DNA of 64,000 nucleotides, taken from positions 70,042,692 through 70,106,691 of the forward strand of contig OY987299.1 in the NCBI GenBank assembly GCA_963920635.1, read 5' to 3'. Below the pieces are notes generated by a model, which searched no databases, had not been told where the DNA came from, and worked only from the letters and a program-made list of their open reading frames with translations. The translations under genes were made by a program, and so were the position numbers. Position 1 is the stretch's first letter. Each line of letters opens with the position of its first letter. The stretch comes from Pseudeuparius sepicola. Its lineage: Eukaryota; Arthropoda; Insecta; Coleoptera; Anthribidae. This document shows positions 21,096 through 32,496 of the stretch, piece by piece.

Positions 21096-22420
21096 AAACG
21101 GCAACATTTGTAATGTTTGCAGTTACAGGAAATGGCCCAATTTTACCAACATATATTGTGTATAAAGCATATAATATATATAAGACTTGGATCGAAGGAG
21201 GTCTTCCCAATACTAAGTACAATCGAACTCGTTCTGGTTGGTTTGATATGAATTGTTTCGAGAACTGGATAGACACAATCATTATACCGTACTTTAGGAA
21301 ACTGGAAGGGCGAAAAATATTAATTGGGGACAAGTTGTCTTCCCATATATCGCTCGATATAGTTAAAGAATTAAAAAACACAACATTGACATGGTGTTTC
21401 TCCCAGCAAATTCCACTCACCTAACTCAGCCGTTGGACGTGGCGTTTTTTCGTCCTTTAAAAAATTCTTGGCGGTCTATTTTAGAGATTTGGAAGAAGAA
21501 AGAAAGTCGTTCTAAAGCCTCCGTACCAAAATCAGAATTTCCTCGCCTGTTAAAAAAATTAATCGAAAAAATTTCAATAAATGCTGAAAGTAATATAACT
21601 TCAGGATTTCGCAATACTGGATTAATTCCATTAAACAAGGAAGAAGCATTAAAGTTATTGCCTAAAGAATAAATGGATCCTCTAGAAATGGAAGCCTTGA
21701 ACACTTCTGTGATAGATTTACTGAAATAAATGCGTTATTCTGAAAAACCCATAAAAAAGGAGAAATTAAAAGTTAGCAGTGAAACCAGGGAAAGCTTTCA
21801 ATGTGAAACGAATTCTAGTAACAGTAGTATGAGCACATTGGAGTAAGAAATGATGGAAAATTACATTGATAAGAGTTTGATTTAGTTTATGACGATTTTA
21901 CGAATAAAGAAAATTTTGAATTTTTCAACAATAATGAAAATCTAACCGACAGCGATGATGACCTTCCCATTATTCAGTTAAAGACAAAGAAAACTCAAGG
22001 AACTAATGCCACAAATAGACCTAGCACAAGTGGGACATTGAAACCAAGAGATGACACTGATAATAGACAGACTGACTCTGAAATGCAAAACTGTGATAAA
22101 GATGAAACCAAATGTGATTTTAATGTAGGGAACTGGGTGTTAATCAAATTTCCTGTTGACAGAAAACTGCCTCTGTAAATTGCCGGGTGTACATAGGAAT
22201 ATCTGCCTCAAATAATATTTTCGTTGGATCTTTTCTTCAGAGAAAGGGAAGTAAAACGGGAAAAATGGGTCCAACATATTACTATCCAAATGAACCTGAT
22301 GAAACTGAATTTGAAAGGCATTAAATAGTAAAAAGTTGATGTCTTTCAGAGAAAGAAGAGGACTTTTTTCTTTTGGAGGTGGCTTAGACACTAACGATTA
22401 CGAGCGTGCCTAATAATTTT
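21096..22420 (+). pseudogene. Pogo-like transposase, DDE-domain and C-terminal part
   Basis: It resumes with FAVTGNGPILPTYIVYKA (21115) and continues through RSGWFDMNCFENW, RKILIGDKLSSHIS (second catalytic Asp of the DDE fold), a frameshift or stop near 21421, LTQPLDVAFFRPLKNSWR (third catalytic Asp) and GFRNTGLIPLNKEEA. A degraded tail follows with an acidic stretch and CDFNVGNWVLIKF (22112-22150), typical of pogo/Tigger C-termini, ending near 22410. AATAAA at 22521 may be its poly(A) signal. Confidence 0.8.
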
Positions 22421-23243
22421 TAGGTACAAAAAGTACAAAGTAAAAGAAATAATATTTTTTTTTGTTTAATTTTAATTATTTTTGAATATTTTTTTTTATT
22501 TTCTAATATTTTATTTACAACAATAAAGATATAAACACAAGATGTGTGCATTTTTATTTAAATATTGCATATAGGTATTCTGAGAAAAGTTTTAATAATT
22601 TGTGGGTGTAATTTTTTTATAATTTTCCGGTGTCCCTTTTCACCCGGAACCGGTTTAAATATGGACAATTATGTATTCCGTAGAGTGTCCCTATTCACCA
22701 TATTTCCACGTGAATAAGGACAAGGCAATTTTTAAAAAAAAAATGGCATTTAGAAGCTGAAAAAAAAACAATAATTTGGAAATTAAAAGCCAATAACGTA
22801 ACTATACCTACGTATGGACAAAAAAAAACATTATTAAAAAAAATACTTGGGATGTTAGGGCGTCGCAAAGTTAAAAAGTGTCCCTATTCACCTCATTTTA
22901 CGGTATATGAGAAAAAAACTGAAAAAATTGAGTTTTGAAATTCTTCTCACATTGACCTAAGTATTAGATGTACAGTCCAAGTTTCGGACGAGCTGTAGTG
23001 TAAACAATTTAGAGATTGGTAAACATTATTTTATTGCTCCGGGGCTTCCTCTTTACATTCCCTAATTCATTTTAATTCATTAATATTAGCTAACACATTA
23101 TTAAATATGTAGGTATAGGTAGGTTCCTATTTATTTATTTACAAGCTCAATGCATCTGCTTTTTTGATCGAAATTTTTTTTTAGGTACCTACTCCCAAAA
23201 ATGTAAAATAAAAAATGCAAGCTCTTAGATATACTGAGCTATA
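22421..23243. other. AT-rich non-coding stretch with a thrice-repeated motif
   Basis: GTGTCCCTTTTCACC (22630), GTGTCCCTATTCACC (22685) and GTGTCCCTATTCACC (22880) recur in the same orientation, and ACGTGAATAAGGAC at 22708 is a partial inverted copy. No ORF is supported. They may be ends of the pogo element or of a lost MITE. Confidence 0.5.
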
Positions 23244-23731
23244 TTACCTATCCTTATAAAACACCAGAAGATTGTTAAATTGTACTTACCTTCCGTTCAT
23301 GTACAAAAGATTACAACGTAGTAAAAGTAGTATTCTTATATCTTCCCCTGCAAACCTCAGAAGGACGTTGGAATATAGAAGACACAACATATGAATCACA
23401 ACAATGCAACAAACAAACACAAGTTACACAACCACAATGGCCGACGGCCGCCGTCCACAGTCAACGGTTCGCGTCCTCTTTGACTCTGACGCCGATCTCT
23501 CCTCCCGTGTAGCGCACCCTGCAGCAGAGCGCAGGATCCGTGAAGTCACCTGACGGTTTTTGCCAATCGCGTTGCGGCATTTTTGTCACGTGACAATTTT
23601 GGCCAATACCGCCAAATAAACCAGTATTTTGCCAGTATCAAATCAACGTAGGATTTACCTGTCGACTGCCAATGTCAAATACTCCCTGGGCCAATACTAG
23701 ATATTTACGTCTTGAATACGTAACGTTTTCC
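23244..23731 (+). repeat. About 500-bp dispersed repeat, copy 2
   Basis: Direct copy of 12765-13271 with scattered substitutions and small indels (for example an extra AGTAAAAGTAG near 23318). Downstream of AATACGTAACG the two copies differ completely. Confidence 0.8.
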
Positions 23732-24257
23732 TTCAATTTGCCGGCATCAAACTTGCATAGGCCAACCACATACCTATATAATACATATATGGCGCAAAAG
23801 ATACAACCGACCGGGGTAACTTTTCAATCAAGGACGGCGGCGATTTGTAACCTTAGTTAAGGCGGGAATTTTAAAACGCTTAAAATTAAATCGTTATATT
23901 TTTAAGTAAGATGAAGGCATAGGTATACTTTATTTAGATATGAAGATAAGAACAACTTACCTGGCCATAAAACCCGGTTTCTCAGGATTTTCTTAGCGTT
24001 AAGGGGAACTGTAAGTAAACCCTTAACGACTAACAATGGTCGCACACTTAACGCTTGGTTTATATTTTAATTTTTTTAATAAGCTTGTTTTCACATAACA
24101 CAAAATGACAGTCTTATATTTTACTCACAGAAGAAAGCAAAACGTAAAAAAGGCAGCTGTATAAATTATACAACTTCAAGGTAGAATTATTTTTATTAAA
24201 AAAACGCAATGGATACTCTGTAAAATCTAATGCAGCAAAAATACCTACCTACCTAGA
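23732..24257. other. Unassigned non-coding stretch
   Basis: Nothing recognised; AT-rich, no ORF with homology. Confidence 0.4.
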
Positions 24258-24919
24258 TATTACTTTGTACAGACTGAGTCATTTTCGATGGTTTTATGGG
24301 GTATCTGCGTTATTTGTATAGATAGAAAAAAACAATGTAGGTGTTAATTAGTTAATTTTTTGAGATATTTACGATCCTCAAAACAGATCTCTGATATATC
24401 CAATACTTTAGGAGGTACAGCGCGTTTTTGAAATTTTTGCAATTATCATAGCTCATTTGTTTTTAAACCTATATATTTCGATGAAAACGCTTTATACGCA
24501 CTTTTTTACGTAGAATCCATTGGAGTAAACAGTTTTTCTATAAAATAGTTATCTATGAACCAAGGCACTGAAGTTGAATTATTAAGTTGAACTTCAGTAC
24601 CTTGGTAGGTAAAATAACTATTTTTTTGAAAAACTGTTTACTCCAATGGATTCTACGTAAAAAAGTGCGTATAAAGCGTTTTCAACGAAATATATAGGTT
24701 TAAAAACAAATGAGCTATGATAATTGTAAAAAATAGCAAAAATTTCAAAAACGCCCTGTATCTCCTAAAGTATTGGAGATATCAGAGATCTGTTTTGAGC
24801 ATCGTAAATATTTAAAAAAATTAACTCATGAACACCTACCTTGTTTTTTTCTATCTATACAAATAACGCAGATACCCCATAAAACCATCGAAAATGACTC
24901 AGTCTGTACAGAAGTAATA
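24258..24919. mobile_element. Near-perfect palindromic (foldback) element, about 660 bp
   Basis: The left arm begins TATTACTTTGTACAGACTGA and its mirror ends TCAGTCTGTACAGAAGTAAT. Arms of about 320 bp match throughout with few differences, down to a centre at about 24577-24582 (CACTGAAGTTGAA / TTGAACTTCAGTA). There is no ORF and almost no loop. The flank on both sides allows a TA target duplication, which would fit a mariner-type MITE. Confidence 0.85.
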
Positions 24920-25256
24920 ACTTACCTGTAAAATTTAATAGAACTTTCAGGAGGCACTAGTCCTTTGAGATTTTTACAATGCTTCACAAAGCAAGCCATT
25001 GTTCTCGTCTAGTCGTAATAATCACAGCGAAACACATTATTGTATATGTAAGCACTACACTGTCACTAAAAAACGGTTAGTAACATGCTATTTTCGAAAT
25101 ACCTAGATAACAAAAACTTGCGGGAAAACGAATAAACACAACACAGCTGTTCCGATAAATGTCAATATAAGGTTACAAATGGCGGCATCATGCATCCTTT
25201 TCTATGACCCGCGCACTAGCGTGCGAAGACGGTTAAAAATCAGTATATGTATTATA
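24920..25256. other. Unassigned non-coding stretch
   Basis: No feature supported. It is continuous with the sequence after 27204 if the mariner element is removed. Confidence 0.4.
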
Positions 25257-25258
25257 TA

Positions 25259-27201
25259 CAGTGTGACCCATTTGTTTTGGGGTCAGTCTGTAAAAAGTGT
25301 ATCAATCGTGCGATTTGGCTGATTTTTTTTTTAAATTGTAGAGCTCGATGAACTGCACATTTTGAACAAAAATTGCCTGGTTCGCATAAAATCCAAAGCC
25401 TACTATGACCGTTTTTATGAGCAAAATTTTAAGAAACCATATTAGCGTTTTTTTTTGAAAAAATCTGTGTGCGCCAATGGATTGAGCACCCCTCGAAATG
25501 GGTATGTACAAAATTTCATCAAAATATTTCAAGTAATAACGATTTTGTAGAAAAATTAAAAATGCAGCCAAGGTACGTCTTTATTTTCAAAAATTCAAAG
25601 TTGGCCATGGAAAATAATTGAATTGTTTACTTTTATTAAGTGTCAAACTGTCTAAATTGAGTTCAGAAATTGTTTGTGCTCAATACAATTAATTATCATA
25701 ATTATGGAATATTTAAGCATAAGAGACAAAATAGAAATTGTTCGACTCGTGGGCGACAACGAGCGCTCGGCAGCAGAAGCTGCGGCCGAATTTAACAATA
25801 GACACCCAGGTAGATCAGTGAGTCGAAGTACTGTACAACGTATAAACAATATTTTTGATGAAACTGGATCGATTTCTAAAAATTTATTAAAAACTAGGCA
25901 AAATGGACGCCGTGGACTTGTTGAAAATAACAATCAAATTCTGCAATACTTTAGTGACAATCCTCGAAATAGTGTTCGAACGGCTAGTTTAGACCTTCAT
26001 ATACCCAGAGAGAGTATAAATAAGGAGATGTTTGAGACAAAACAAAATAAAACCGTTTAAGCCAAAATTTTTGCACACCCTGGAACCAGGAGATGAGGAG
26101 AGAAGATTAGAATTTTGCTATTGGCTGCAAGGTGAATATCTCCATAATGGCAACTTTTTAAATGAAATTTTATTCACCGACGAAGCCACGTTTACTACAA
26201 ATGGTGTAGTATCAAGTCAAAACTGCCGTCACTGGTCAGCTGAAAATCCAGAGTTTATAATAAATGCAAGGAGACAATATTCACAAAAAATTTACGTTTG
26301 GTGTGGAATACTACGCGACAGAATAATTGGCCCATTTTTCTTTGAAGGGAATTTGAATGCGGCTGGCTTCTTGAATTTTCTAGAAATTGAATTTAGAAAT
26401 GCTTTAGGTGAGTTACCATTAAGATACCGTTTAAATTTAAAGTTACAGTTAGATGGCAGTCCTATTCATAATGCTCGTTTAATCAGAAACTGGCTAGATA
26501 ATAATTTTGAAAACTGTTGGATAGGGCGAAATAGTCCTTTCTGTGAGTGGCCACCGAGATCTCCGGACTTAACTCCTTTAGATTTTTTTCTTTGGGGTAC
26601 ACTTAAGCAAAATGTTTATAAGTCAAGACCCCATAATTTACAAGAACTGCAAGCTAGGATAAACCGTAGTTGTGAGGAAATTACTCCACAGCAAATACGA
26701 AATGTAATTTTGAATGTACGCAAGAGGAACGACAAATGCATTGTAGAAAATGGAGGCTTGGTAGAAGTTACAAAAATTTTATAATTTTAATTGTTTTTAT
26801 GTTTTGTGTTTATAAGCATAAGGTTGTATTATTACAATTCAATTATTTTCCATGGCCAACTTTGAATTTTTGAAAATAAAGACGTACCTTGGCTGCATTT
26901 TTAATTTTTCTACAAAATCGTTATTACTTGAAATATTTTGATGAAATTTTGTACATACCCATTTCGAGGGGTGCTCAATCCATTGGCGCACACAGATTTT
27001 TTCAAAAAAAAACGCTAATATGGTTTCTTAAAATTTTGCTCATAAAAACGGTCATAGTAGGCTTTGGATTTTATGCGAACCAGGCAATTTTTGTTCAAAA
27101 TGTGCAGTTCATCGAGCTCTACAATTTAAAAAAAAAATCAGCCAAATCGCACGATTGATACACTTTTTACAGACTGACCCCAAAACAAATGGGTCACACT
27201 G
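25259..27201 (+). mobile_element. Tc1/mariner element with 368-bp inverted repeats, TA-flanked
   Basis: The ends are CAGTGTGACCCATTTGTTTT at 25259 and its reverse complement ending at 27201, each next to TA (25257-25258 and 27202-27203). Inverted repeats run 25259-25626 and 26834-27201. As far as I can compare, they are identical, since both encode the same 89-residue open frame on opposite strands. Total length is 1943 bp with a single transposase gene between. Identical arms argue for recent insertion or for conversion between the arms. Confidence 0.93.
25704..26784 (+). pseudogene. Tc1/mariner transposase with one frameshift
   Basis: The N-terminal helix-turn-helix part (MEYLSIRDKIEIVRLVGDNE, then VSRSTVQRINNIF) is in one frame to about 26015; the catalytic part continues in another frame from about 26020 (RQNKIKPFKPKFLHTL). 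Catalytic residues are present: Asp in LFTDEATF, Asp in LQLDGSPIHN, and Asp in PDLTPLDFFLWG. By my count 42 residues separate the second and third Asp, closer to the rosa-type DD41D group than to mariner DD34D. The C-terminus is NGGLVEVTKIL and the stop is at 26782. A single indel near 26018 is the only lesion seen. Confidence 0.88.
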
Positions 27202-27203
27202 TA

Positions 27204-28079
27204 GGTATGTGAGGCCAACCTATATTTCAATGGCCAGTGTCATATGACTTCTGGGCCAATATTAGGTGCCAATGGCCAACGCTTTGCCGACAATAGCCAC
27301 GTTCCTTTTGCCACTTTTCTCAAGAATTTTTACTTTATCTCAGTTGGTGGCCGTTTTTTTACAAATGAGAATGTGAGCTAATGTGAGATTTTTTACCTCC
27401 CCCTTCACCCTTCAAGCACATCCTCGCGAGGACACTCACTATCGAGCATATTGGCTCAGTTTGGTGGTGGGGAAAATATCCCTTTCACAAAATGAGCCTT
27501 TGGCAGGAAAAAACAAACTGAGTCGCTCGGCTAACAACTGAGCTAAAGTCCTCAGTGTAGGGGCAAAAGGAACGCGGCTATTGCCTACATTGGCCTAGAC
27601 ATCGGCCACGGATGATTTGTTTGCTGGCGTGGCTCCGTCTTGCGGTCAAACTCTCGAAGTACGCGAACGTTTTTTTTGTATGATTGAACAGGCCAGAAAG
27701 GGAACCGAAGGGAGCCGTAAATCGTAGGAGGCTATGGGTGCCAGCAATGGCCCCCGTAAAATAAACTGGACCGCCATCTTTGGACTCAAGTCGTCAAGCC
27801 TTCCGGCTAGGGTGCTGGCGTGCGCCTGCCATATTGGGTGCATTCTAGGGGAAAATCGAAATTTGGGGTGACAACACAAAAATGGCATTAACCACGGCCC
27901 TCATCGTGGATTTGACATGATTCAAATTTAAAATATCCCTTTAAAATTCCGTATTGACACCTAACAGCCAATGACGTGTGCGCCCAATATGGCCGACCTT
28001 TCAGTGGAACATATTTATTCTACCTGGTCCAACACTATATTAAAGACCTGTGCATAGCGCTGTTTCAAGCGGTTGCCAC
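27204..28079. other. Unassigned non-coding stretch
   Basis: Relatively GC-rich patches (27640-28020) and several GGCCAATATT-like motifs also seen near 13240 and 23690. No ORF with recognisable homology. Confidence 0.4.
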
Positions 28080-28814
28080 TGGCGCTACACGACGAAACAA
28101 ATTTACACGGAGGTTTTAGTTAAAACACCATTGTTGCAGAATCTTTTATAAAATAAAAACATGCAAATATGTCTGTTACAACGAAGTATATTCAAAATAA
28201 AATAAAACATTTTTGTTTGCTATGTCCCTCTAGTTCACATCGCATATTTCCATACATATTCTAAGAAAAGCGAGTCTAAAAAGCAAGCAAGAGTATTTGG
28301 TACCTTTTGGTTTGAAACGCAGTCCATGGCTAGTTGTAGTATGTGAAAGCATAAAACACATTAGATTTTCAGTTTCTTCTTTATAATATGGAGGACTATT
28401 GGTTGGCTTTGAAGCTATAGGTAAACAAAATTTTCTATTTTCATTCCTGCATACGTTAAAAAAATACTCTTCCAAAATAATATCTTTAATTTTCGATTCT
28501 TCGGCTGGTTGATCAGATCATCCCATAATTCCAAAATAATATACTAATGGTCTGGGCAGTGTGCATACCATTTTCTTCATGTGCGCGAAAATTTCATGTT
28601 ATCACAAACAAATCTACCTCGAAAAGCAGTATTAATAGGATAAAACTGCCAAATACTGCGGATGCAAAGAAAATTCGTTACCGTAAAAAGAAGGTAAATC
28701 GTAATAAAGCTGGATATTTAAAATTTTGGATTTTTAAACGTCAGAAACTGACATATCCCAATAGCCCCAGAATGCCCTCCTATAACCTATAATTTTTTTC
28801 GTCGTGTAGCGCCA
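28080..28814. mobile_element. Candidate short-TIR element, about 735 bp
   Basis: TGGCGCTACACGACGAAA at 28080 is mirrored by TTTCGTCGTGTAGCGCCA ending at 28814. Between them is an open frame on minus (28230-28475) with no family match and a basic frame on plus (28547-28792). The target duplication is not clear. Confidence 0.45.
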
Positions 28815-28881
28815 CCCCAATGCGTAAACAACAATGAAATATGAGGGCATGCTCGGGTCTAGTGTTGGTCCAGATTCTACG

Positions 28882-29203
28882 AGGGCCGTGATCAAGGTTA
28901 GTAGAGAGTAGGTTAAACGGTAACTTTTTCGGTGCATGCGATGACGTCACATATGGATATCGTGTGCATATAATATTAGCTTGTACATGGCTTGTACGCC
29001 ACAGACGTTTAAACAAACAAGCTAAAATCGAGGTTATTTACATGAGCTGAAACCAGAGAACGCTAAACCATCTGAATGCATGGAAACTCAAAGCAAATAT
29101 CGCTTTTATCCACATGTGACGTCACAGCCTTCCCCCTTCCCGCTCGCCTCACCCGAGTTACCGTTCAACCTGCTATCTACTAACTACTAACCTTGGGCCG
29201 TGG
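28882..29203. mobile_element. Candidate MITE with about 45-bp imperfect inverted repeats
   Basis: GGGCCGTGATCAAGGTTAGT at 28884 is the inverted counterpart of ACTACTAACCTTGGGCCGTG near 29183-29202, and GGTTAAACGGTAAC (28911-28924) pairs with GTTACCGTTCAACC (29157-29170). TGACGTCAC-type sequence appears inside both arms (28943 and 29117). No ORF. Confidence 0.55.
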
Positions 29204-29270
29204 TGCCAGCAACAATAATTGGGTCTCCACCATGATATAAAGTTCGTTTATTGTATCATGGGACCCCACG

Positions 29271-29322
29271 GTCCCCAGGCCCCAGGCGCTGTCTGTAACC
29301 AGAGCATAACGAAGCTATACAG
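29271..29322. repeat. Terminal fragment related to the 45-51.6 kb foldback element
   Basis: GTCCCCAGGCCCCAGGCGCT followed by GTCTGTAACCAGAGCATAAC and GAAGCTATA matches the right terminus at about 51578-51617 (GTCCCCAGGCCCCAGGCACT, GTCTGTAGCGAAGCTATATA) apart from a 9-bp insertion. It lies about 375 bp upstream of the EDC4 start codon. Confidence 0.7.
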
Positions 29323-29696
29323 TTTTGCCATAAACCACAAATGTATCATGGATCGTGTTCTTGTTTTCTGCAAAGTTTAGAATCGTCCAGAACTGCAACT
29401 GCGGTACTGCGCAATTAGTTCCGCCCAAGTTTTGAACTAAAATTTTCATTGACAATAAAAACGGAAACAAACCTATTGGCTAAGCTAAGTGTAAGGAACA
29501 GAGGCCACAAAAGAGAATAGAAGAAGAAGAGTGAACTTAACCTTGCTTTTTTTCAATATTATAAAAAAAAAACAATTATAAAATATTAAAATCAAGGCGT
29601 CCCTCAAGCCAAGAAGCCAAACATTATTTTTTCTGTGTTTTTGATGTACTGTGGTCAGCAAAATTTAAATAATACTTATTTCATTTTTGTCTAATT

Positions 29697-30195
29697 ATGG
29701 CATTTTCAACACTCGGTCTAAAGGAAAATTTAACCGAAACGATGTAAGTCTTCAGCTAAAAAGTTTACCTAGATTGGTAATTCAGCCCTCCATTTTTTTT
29801 TAGTAAATTTAGTGGTACTGACACTGAATTTTGCACTGAAGTTCGGGGGCAAAGCATAATAGTACAGTGCAATGAAGGCACCCATAACCATGGTAGTTCA
29901 AAAGTGAAACTAATTGATCGTATAGACTATAACTGGGAATTCAAATACCATCATGGTCACCTTATCGCAGCTCATATTGGAGGCAAAATTATTGCTTATG
30001 GAATGAAAGGGAAGGATGGTGGAATGGTTAGGGTCACAAACCAAGAAACTAATAATAGAACATTAGTAAAGAACCTAAAAGAAGACATTAAGGATATTTC
30101 TTTTTCATTTGCAAGGAAGGACATATTGTTAGGTTGTGTGGATTGTGAGGGGAACATAATTATATATGAAATTAAAGATGCACCACATGCCATTA
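29697..30195 (+). CDS. Ge-1: EDC4/Ge-1 homologue (mRNA-decapping scaffold), first two exons, partial
   Basis: Exon 1 is 29697-29743 (MAFSTLGLKENLTET), donor GTAAGT; exon 2 is 29804-30195 after a pyrimidine-rich TTTTTTTTAG, and phases join to IKFSGTDTEFCTEVRGQ. Exon 2 continues with HNHGSSKVKLIDRIDYNWEF, YHHGHLIAAHIGGKIIAYG, GGMVRVTNQETNNRTLVKN and ILLGCVDCEGNIIIYEI, a close fit to the start of the WD40 propeller of EDC4/Ge-1. Family knowledge: EDC4 binds DCP1-DCP2 in P-bodies and promotes decapping of mRNA. About 146 of an expected 1000-1400 residues are present. The next donor would be AC|GTATCC, which is weak; no further exon is seen to the right in this window, where 25 kb of TEs follow. 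It is either a long-intron gene continuing outside or a broken copy. No internal lesion is seen. Confidence 0.85.
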
Positions 30196-30426
30196 CGTAT
30201 CCTTTTTATTTTTATTGATGTAGAGAATTTATTAATATTTAAAGGCAGAGTTTAGACTGCCGATCGGTTGGCCGAATAATTTTGCGAATAACCTATGCCA
30301 TACTCTAGTGCCTATCTGGCATAAATGACTAGAAAAGTTAGTCAGCCGTTTGTCAGGTTGTTTAATGACCAGGTTATTTTGCCGACCACCTACTTTTATA
30401 AACACACCTGGGTAATTATTGAATAT

Positions 30427-31420
30427 AGTGTATGCACCGCCCGATTTTCTTGAAATTTTGGCCACCCCCCTATTTTCGAGGTCCCTGAACACGAATCCGA
30501 CCTCAGCTTCTTGAGGCCGGACGTAGTTTCCGAGAAAATGAATTTTCAAATTTCCTTTTGACACCCCACTTTTCGCGGCGCTATTTGTGGCTCTTATCAG
30601 GATGAATTTTTACTGTGCGCAGCTCAAACTAATCACCACACTATTTTGCACCTTCTGCAACATCGAAACTTCGCGAAAACCCGCGGGAAAACAGAAATTT
30701 TCCAAGATTTATACAATGTTTTTCACGCGGTTGCTCTGTCCGGTATTTTGCTTCACGCTTGACGTTTGAGTGGGACTAGTGGGAGGGGCGTTGACTTAAA
30801 GTGCCATCGATATTAAGAGCAGAAAACTGGAGCGCTTGCTCTCATAATCCACAGGAGTTAATAAAAATGTTAAAAATTAAACATTAAATTTATTAGGGCC
30901 CAGCTTTGTCAATAACATTATTTAAATTGGTGTTGATAGAAGTCCACAATCTAGCAGAAGGTGCAAAATAGGGTGGTGATCAGTTTGAGCTAAATTCATC
31001 TCGATTATAACCAAATATCGCCGCGAAAAGTGGGGTGTCAAAAGGAAATTTGAAAATTCATTTTCTCGGAAACTACGTCCGGACTCAAGAAGCTGAGGTC
31101 AGATTCGTGTTCAGGGACTTCGAAAATAGGGGGGTAGCGAAATTTCAAGAAAATCGGGCGGTGCATACACTATATTCCATAATTTAATTTTTTTACTTTT
31201 TCATAACTTCTCTAGTTCTAACCTCGCAACATCGTTGGCTCCGTATAGCAGCGCCAGCTGTCGCTCTCCGTCTCTCCCGCGCAATCGCAGCCGAATGTCG
31301 AGGGAAAATGAGTATGTCCCAAAACATTGTATAAATCTTGGAAAATTTCTGTTTTCCCGCGGGTTTTCGCGAAGTTTCGATGTTGCAGAAGGTGCAAAAT
31401 AGTGTGGTGATTAGTTTGAG
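30427..31420. repeat. Inverted-repeat block of an unclassified element
   Basis: 30427-30577 (containing TCCGAGAAAATGAATTTTCA and CCTTTTGACACCCCACTTTT) is inverted at 31031-31182. 30634-30722 (AATCACCACACTATTTTGCA, CGAAACTTCGCGAAAACCCG) is inverted at 31322-31418, with a further short copy of CAGAAGGTGCAAAATAG at 30956. The pieces look like a foldback repeat disrupted by rearrangement. No ORF is supported. Its right edge touches the Gypsy element. Confidence 0.65.
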
Positions 31421-31425
31421 GACCA

Positions 31426-32496
31426 TTACTCCTGGAACCGTGCAGGAGGCACCCTGGCTCGGGGCGGGTTCCGGCGCGGAGTGGTTTCTTTGGCGTGTGG
31501 GCGTGCACACGTGCACGCTAGTCGACGGGGTGTGGAATCCAGGGAAGATGTTCTTACCGGGCTGGTCTGCTCGGTGTCACGTCCAACATCTTGAGAGAAA
31601 AGATGCCCCGGTTCCGGAGTATGTTCACGGTGGAAATCCCGACCTGAAGGCGACCCTGCTGGGCCGACCGCAGTAGTGATTGTTGTACCTGTGATTGGTG
31701 TACCTGAAAAATCACGATTTTCTGTAATGTCAGAAACAAGGGAGTCTGACTCTAATGGCCCCGGCGTGCTGTGGCGGAACTTCATTTGATCAGCGTGTTT
31801 CCTCCTTTCCACCCCCTCCACATTGACGATATATGAAAGTGGGGCAGTCTGCTTTATGATTGTGCCCGAGGTAGAACCGCTTTGAGTAGGATTATCTATC
31901 CAAACAGGATCGTTGGCAGAAAAAGAATAGGGCCTTGCGTTTCTGTCGTGTAACTTAGCTTGCTGCAGCTGCTCTTTTTCCATGTTCCTTGTTACGTCTG
32001 GTTTCAATTGATCAAACATGCTTCTTAGCGGCTTCCCAAATAGTATTTCGCTAGGAGTACGGTTTGTTGACCGCTGTATCGTATTCATGTGCATAAACAA
32101 AAATTTAGAGAGTCGACGTTGTTGGTTTGGCTCTTCCGTTACCGACAACTTTTCCTTCAAAGTTTTGACCATTCGTTCCGTTAGCCCATTCGACTGCGGG
32201 TGATAGGGCGTAACCTTAATATGAGTGATGCCGTTCTGTTTGCAATAAGTTTCGAATTCATCGGATGTCAGCTGTGGGCCGTTGTCGGACACGATAAACT
32301 TGGGGAGCCCCAAACGACTAAATATATCCATCAATGCTGCGACAGTGTGTTCCGATGTTGTACATCTCATAGGCATAATCTCTAACCATCTGCTGTAGGC
32401 ATCGACTACGATCAGCCACATTTTGTCTTGGAAAGGTCCCGCGAAATCGACATGTATCCGGCTCCATGGTTCAGCTGGGGGAGCCCATGGAAACAA
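31426..32496 (-). pseudogene. Gypsy integrase core and C-terminus
   Basis: DDE residues are visible: Asp in RIHVDFAGPF, Asp in FIVSDNGPQL, Glu in SNGLTERMVK. The C-terminal part has HDRNARPYSFSANDPVWID, SGTIIKQTAPLSYIVNVEG and a basic Pro-rich tail (RRNPPRARVPPARFQE). 356 residues are open. Fused to the upstream frame by a frameshift, so not expressed as one polyprotein in this copy. Confidence 0.85.

Noticed and set aside
25302..27158. Two identical 89-residue ORFs on opposite strands
   Set aside because: They are the two arms of the mariner terminal inverted repeat, with no protein family match.
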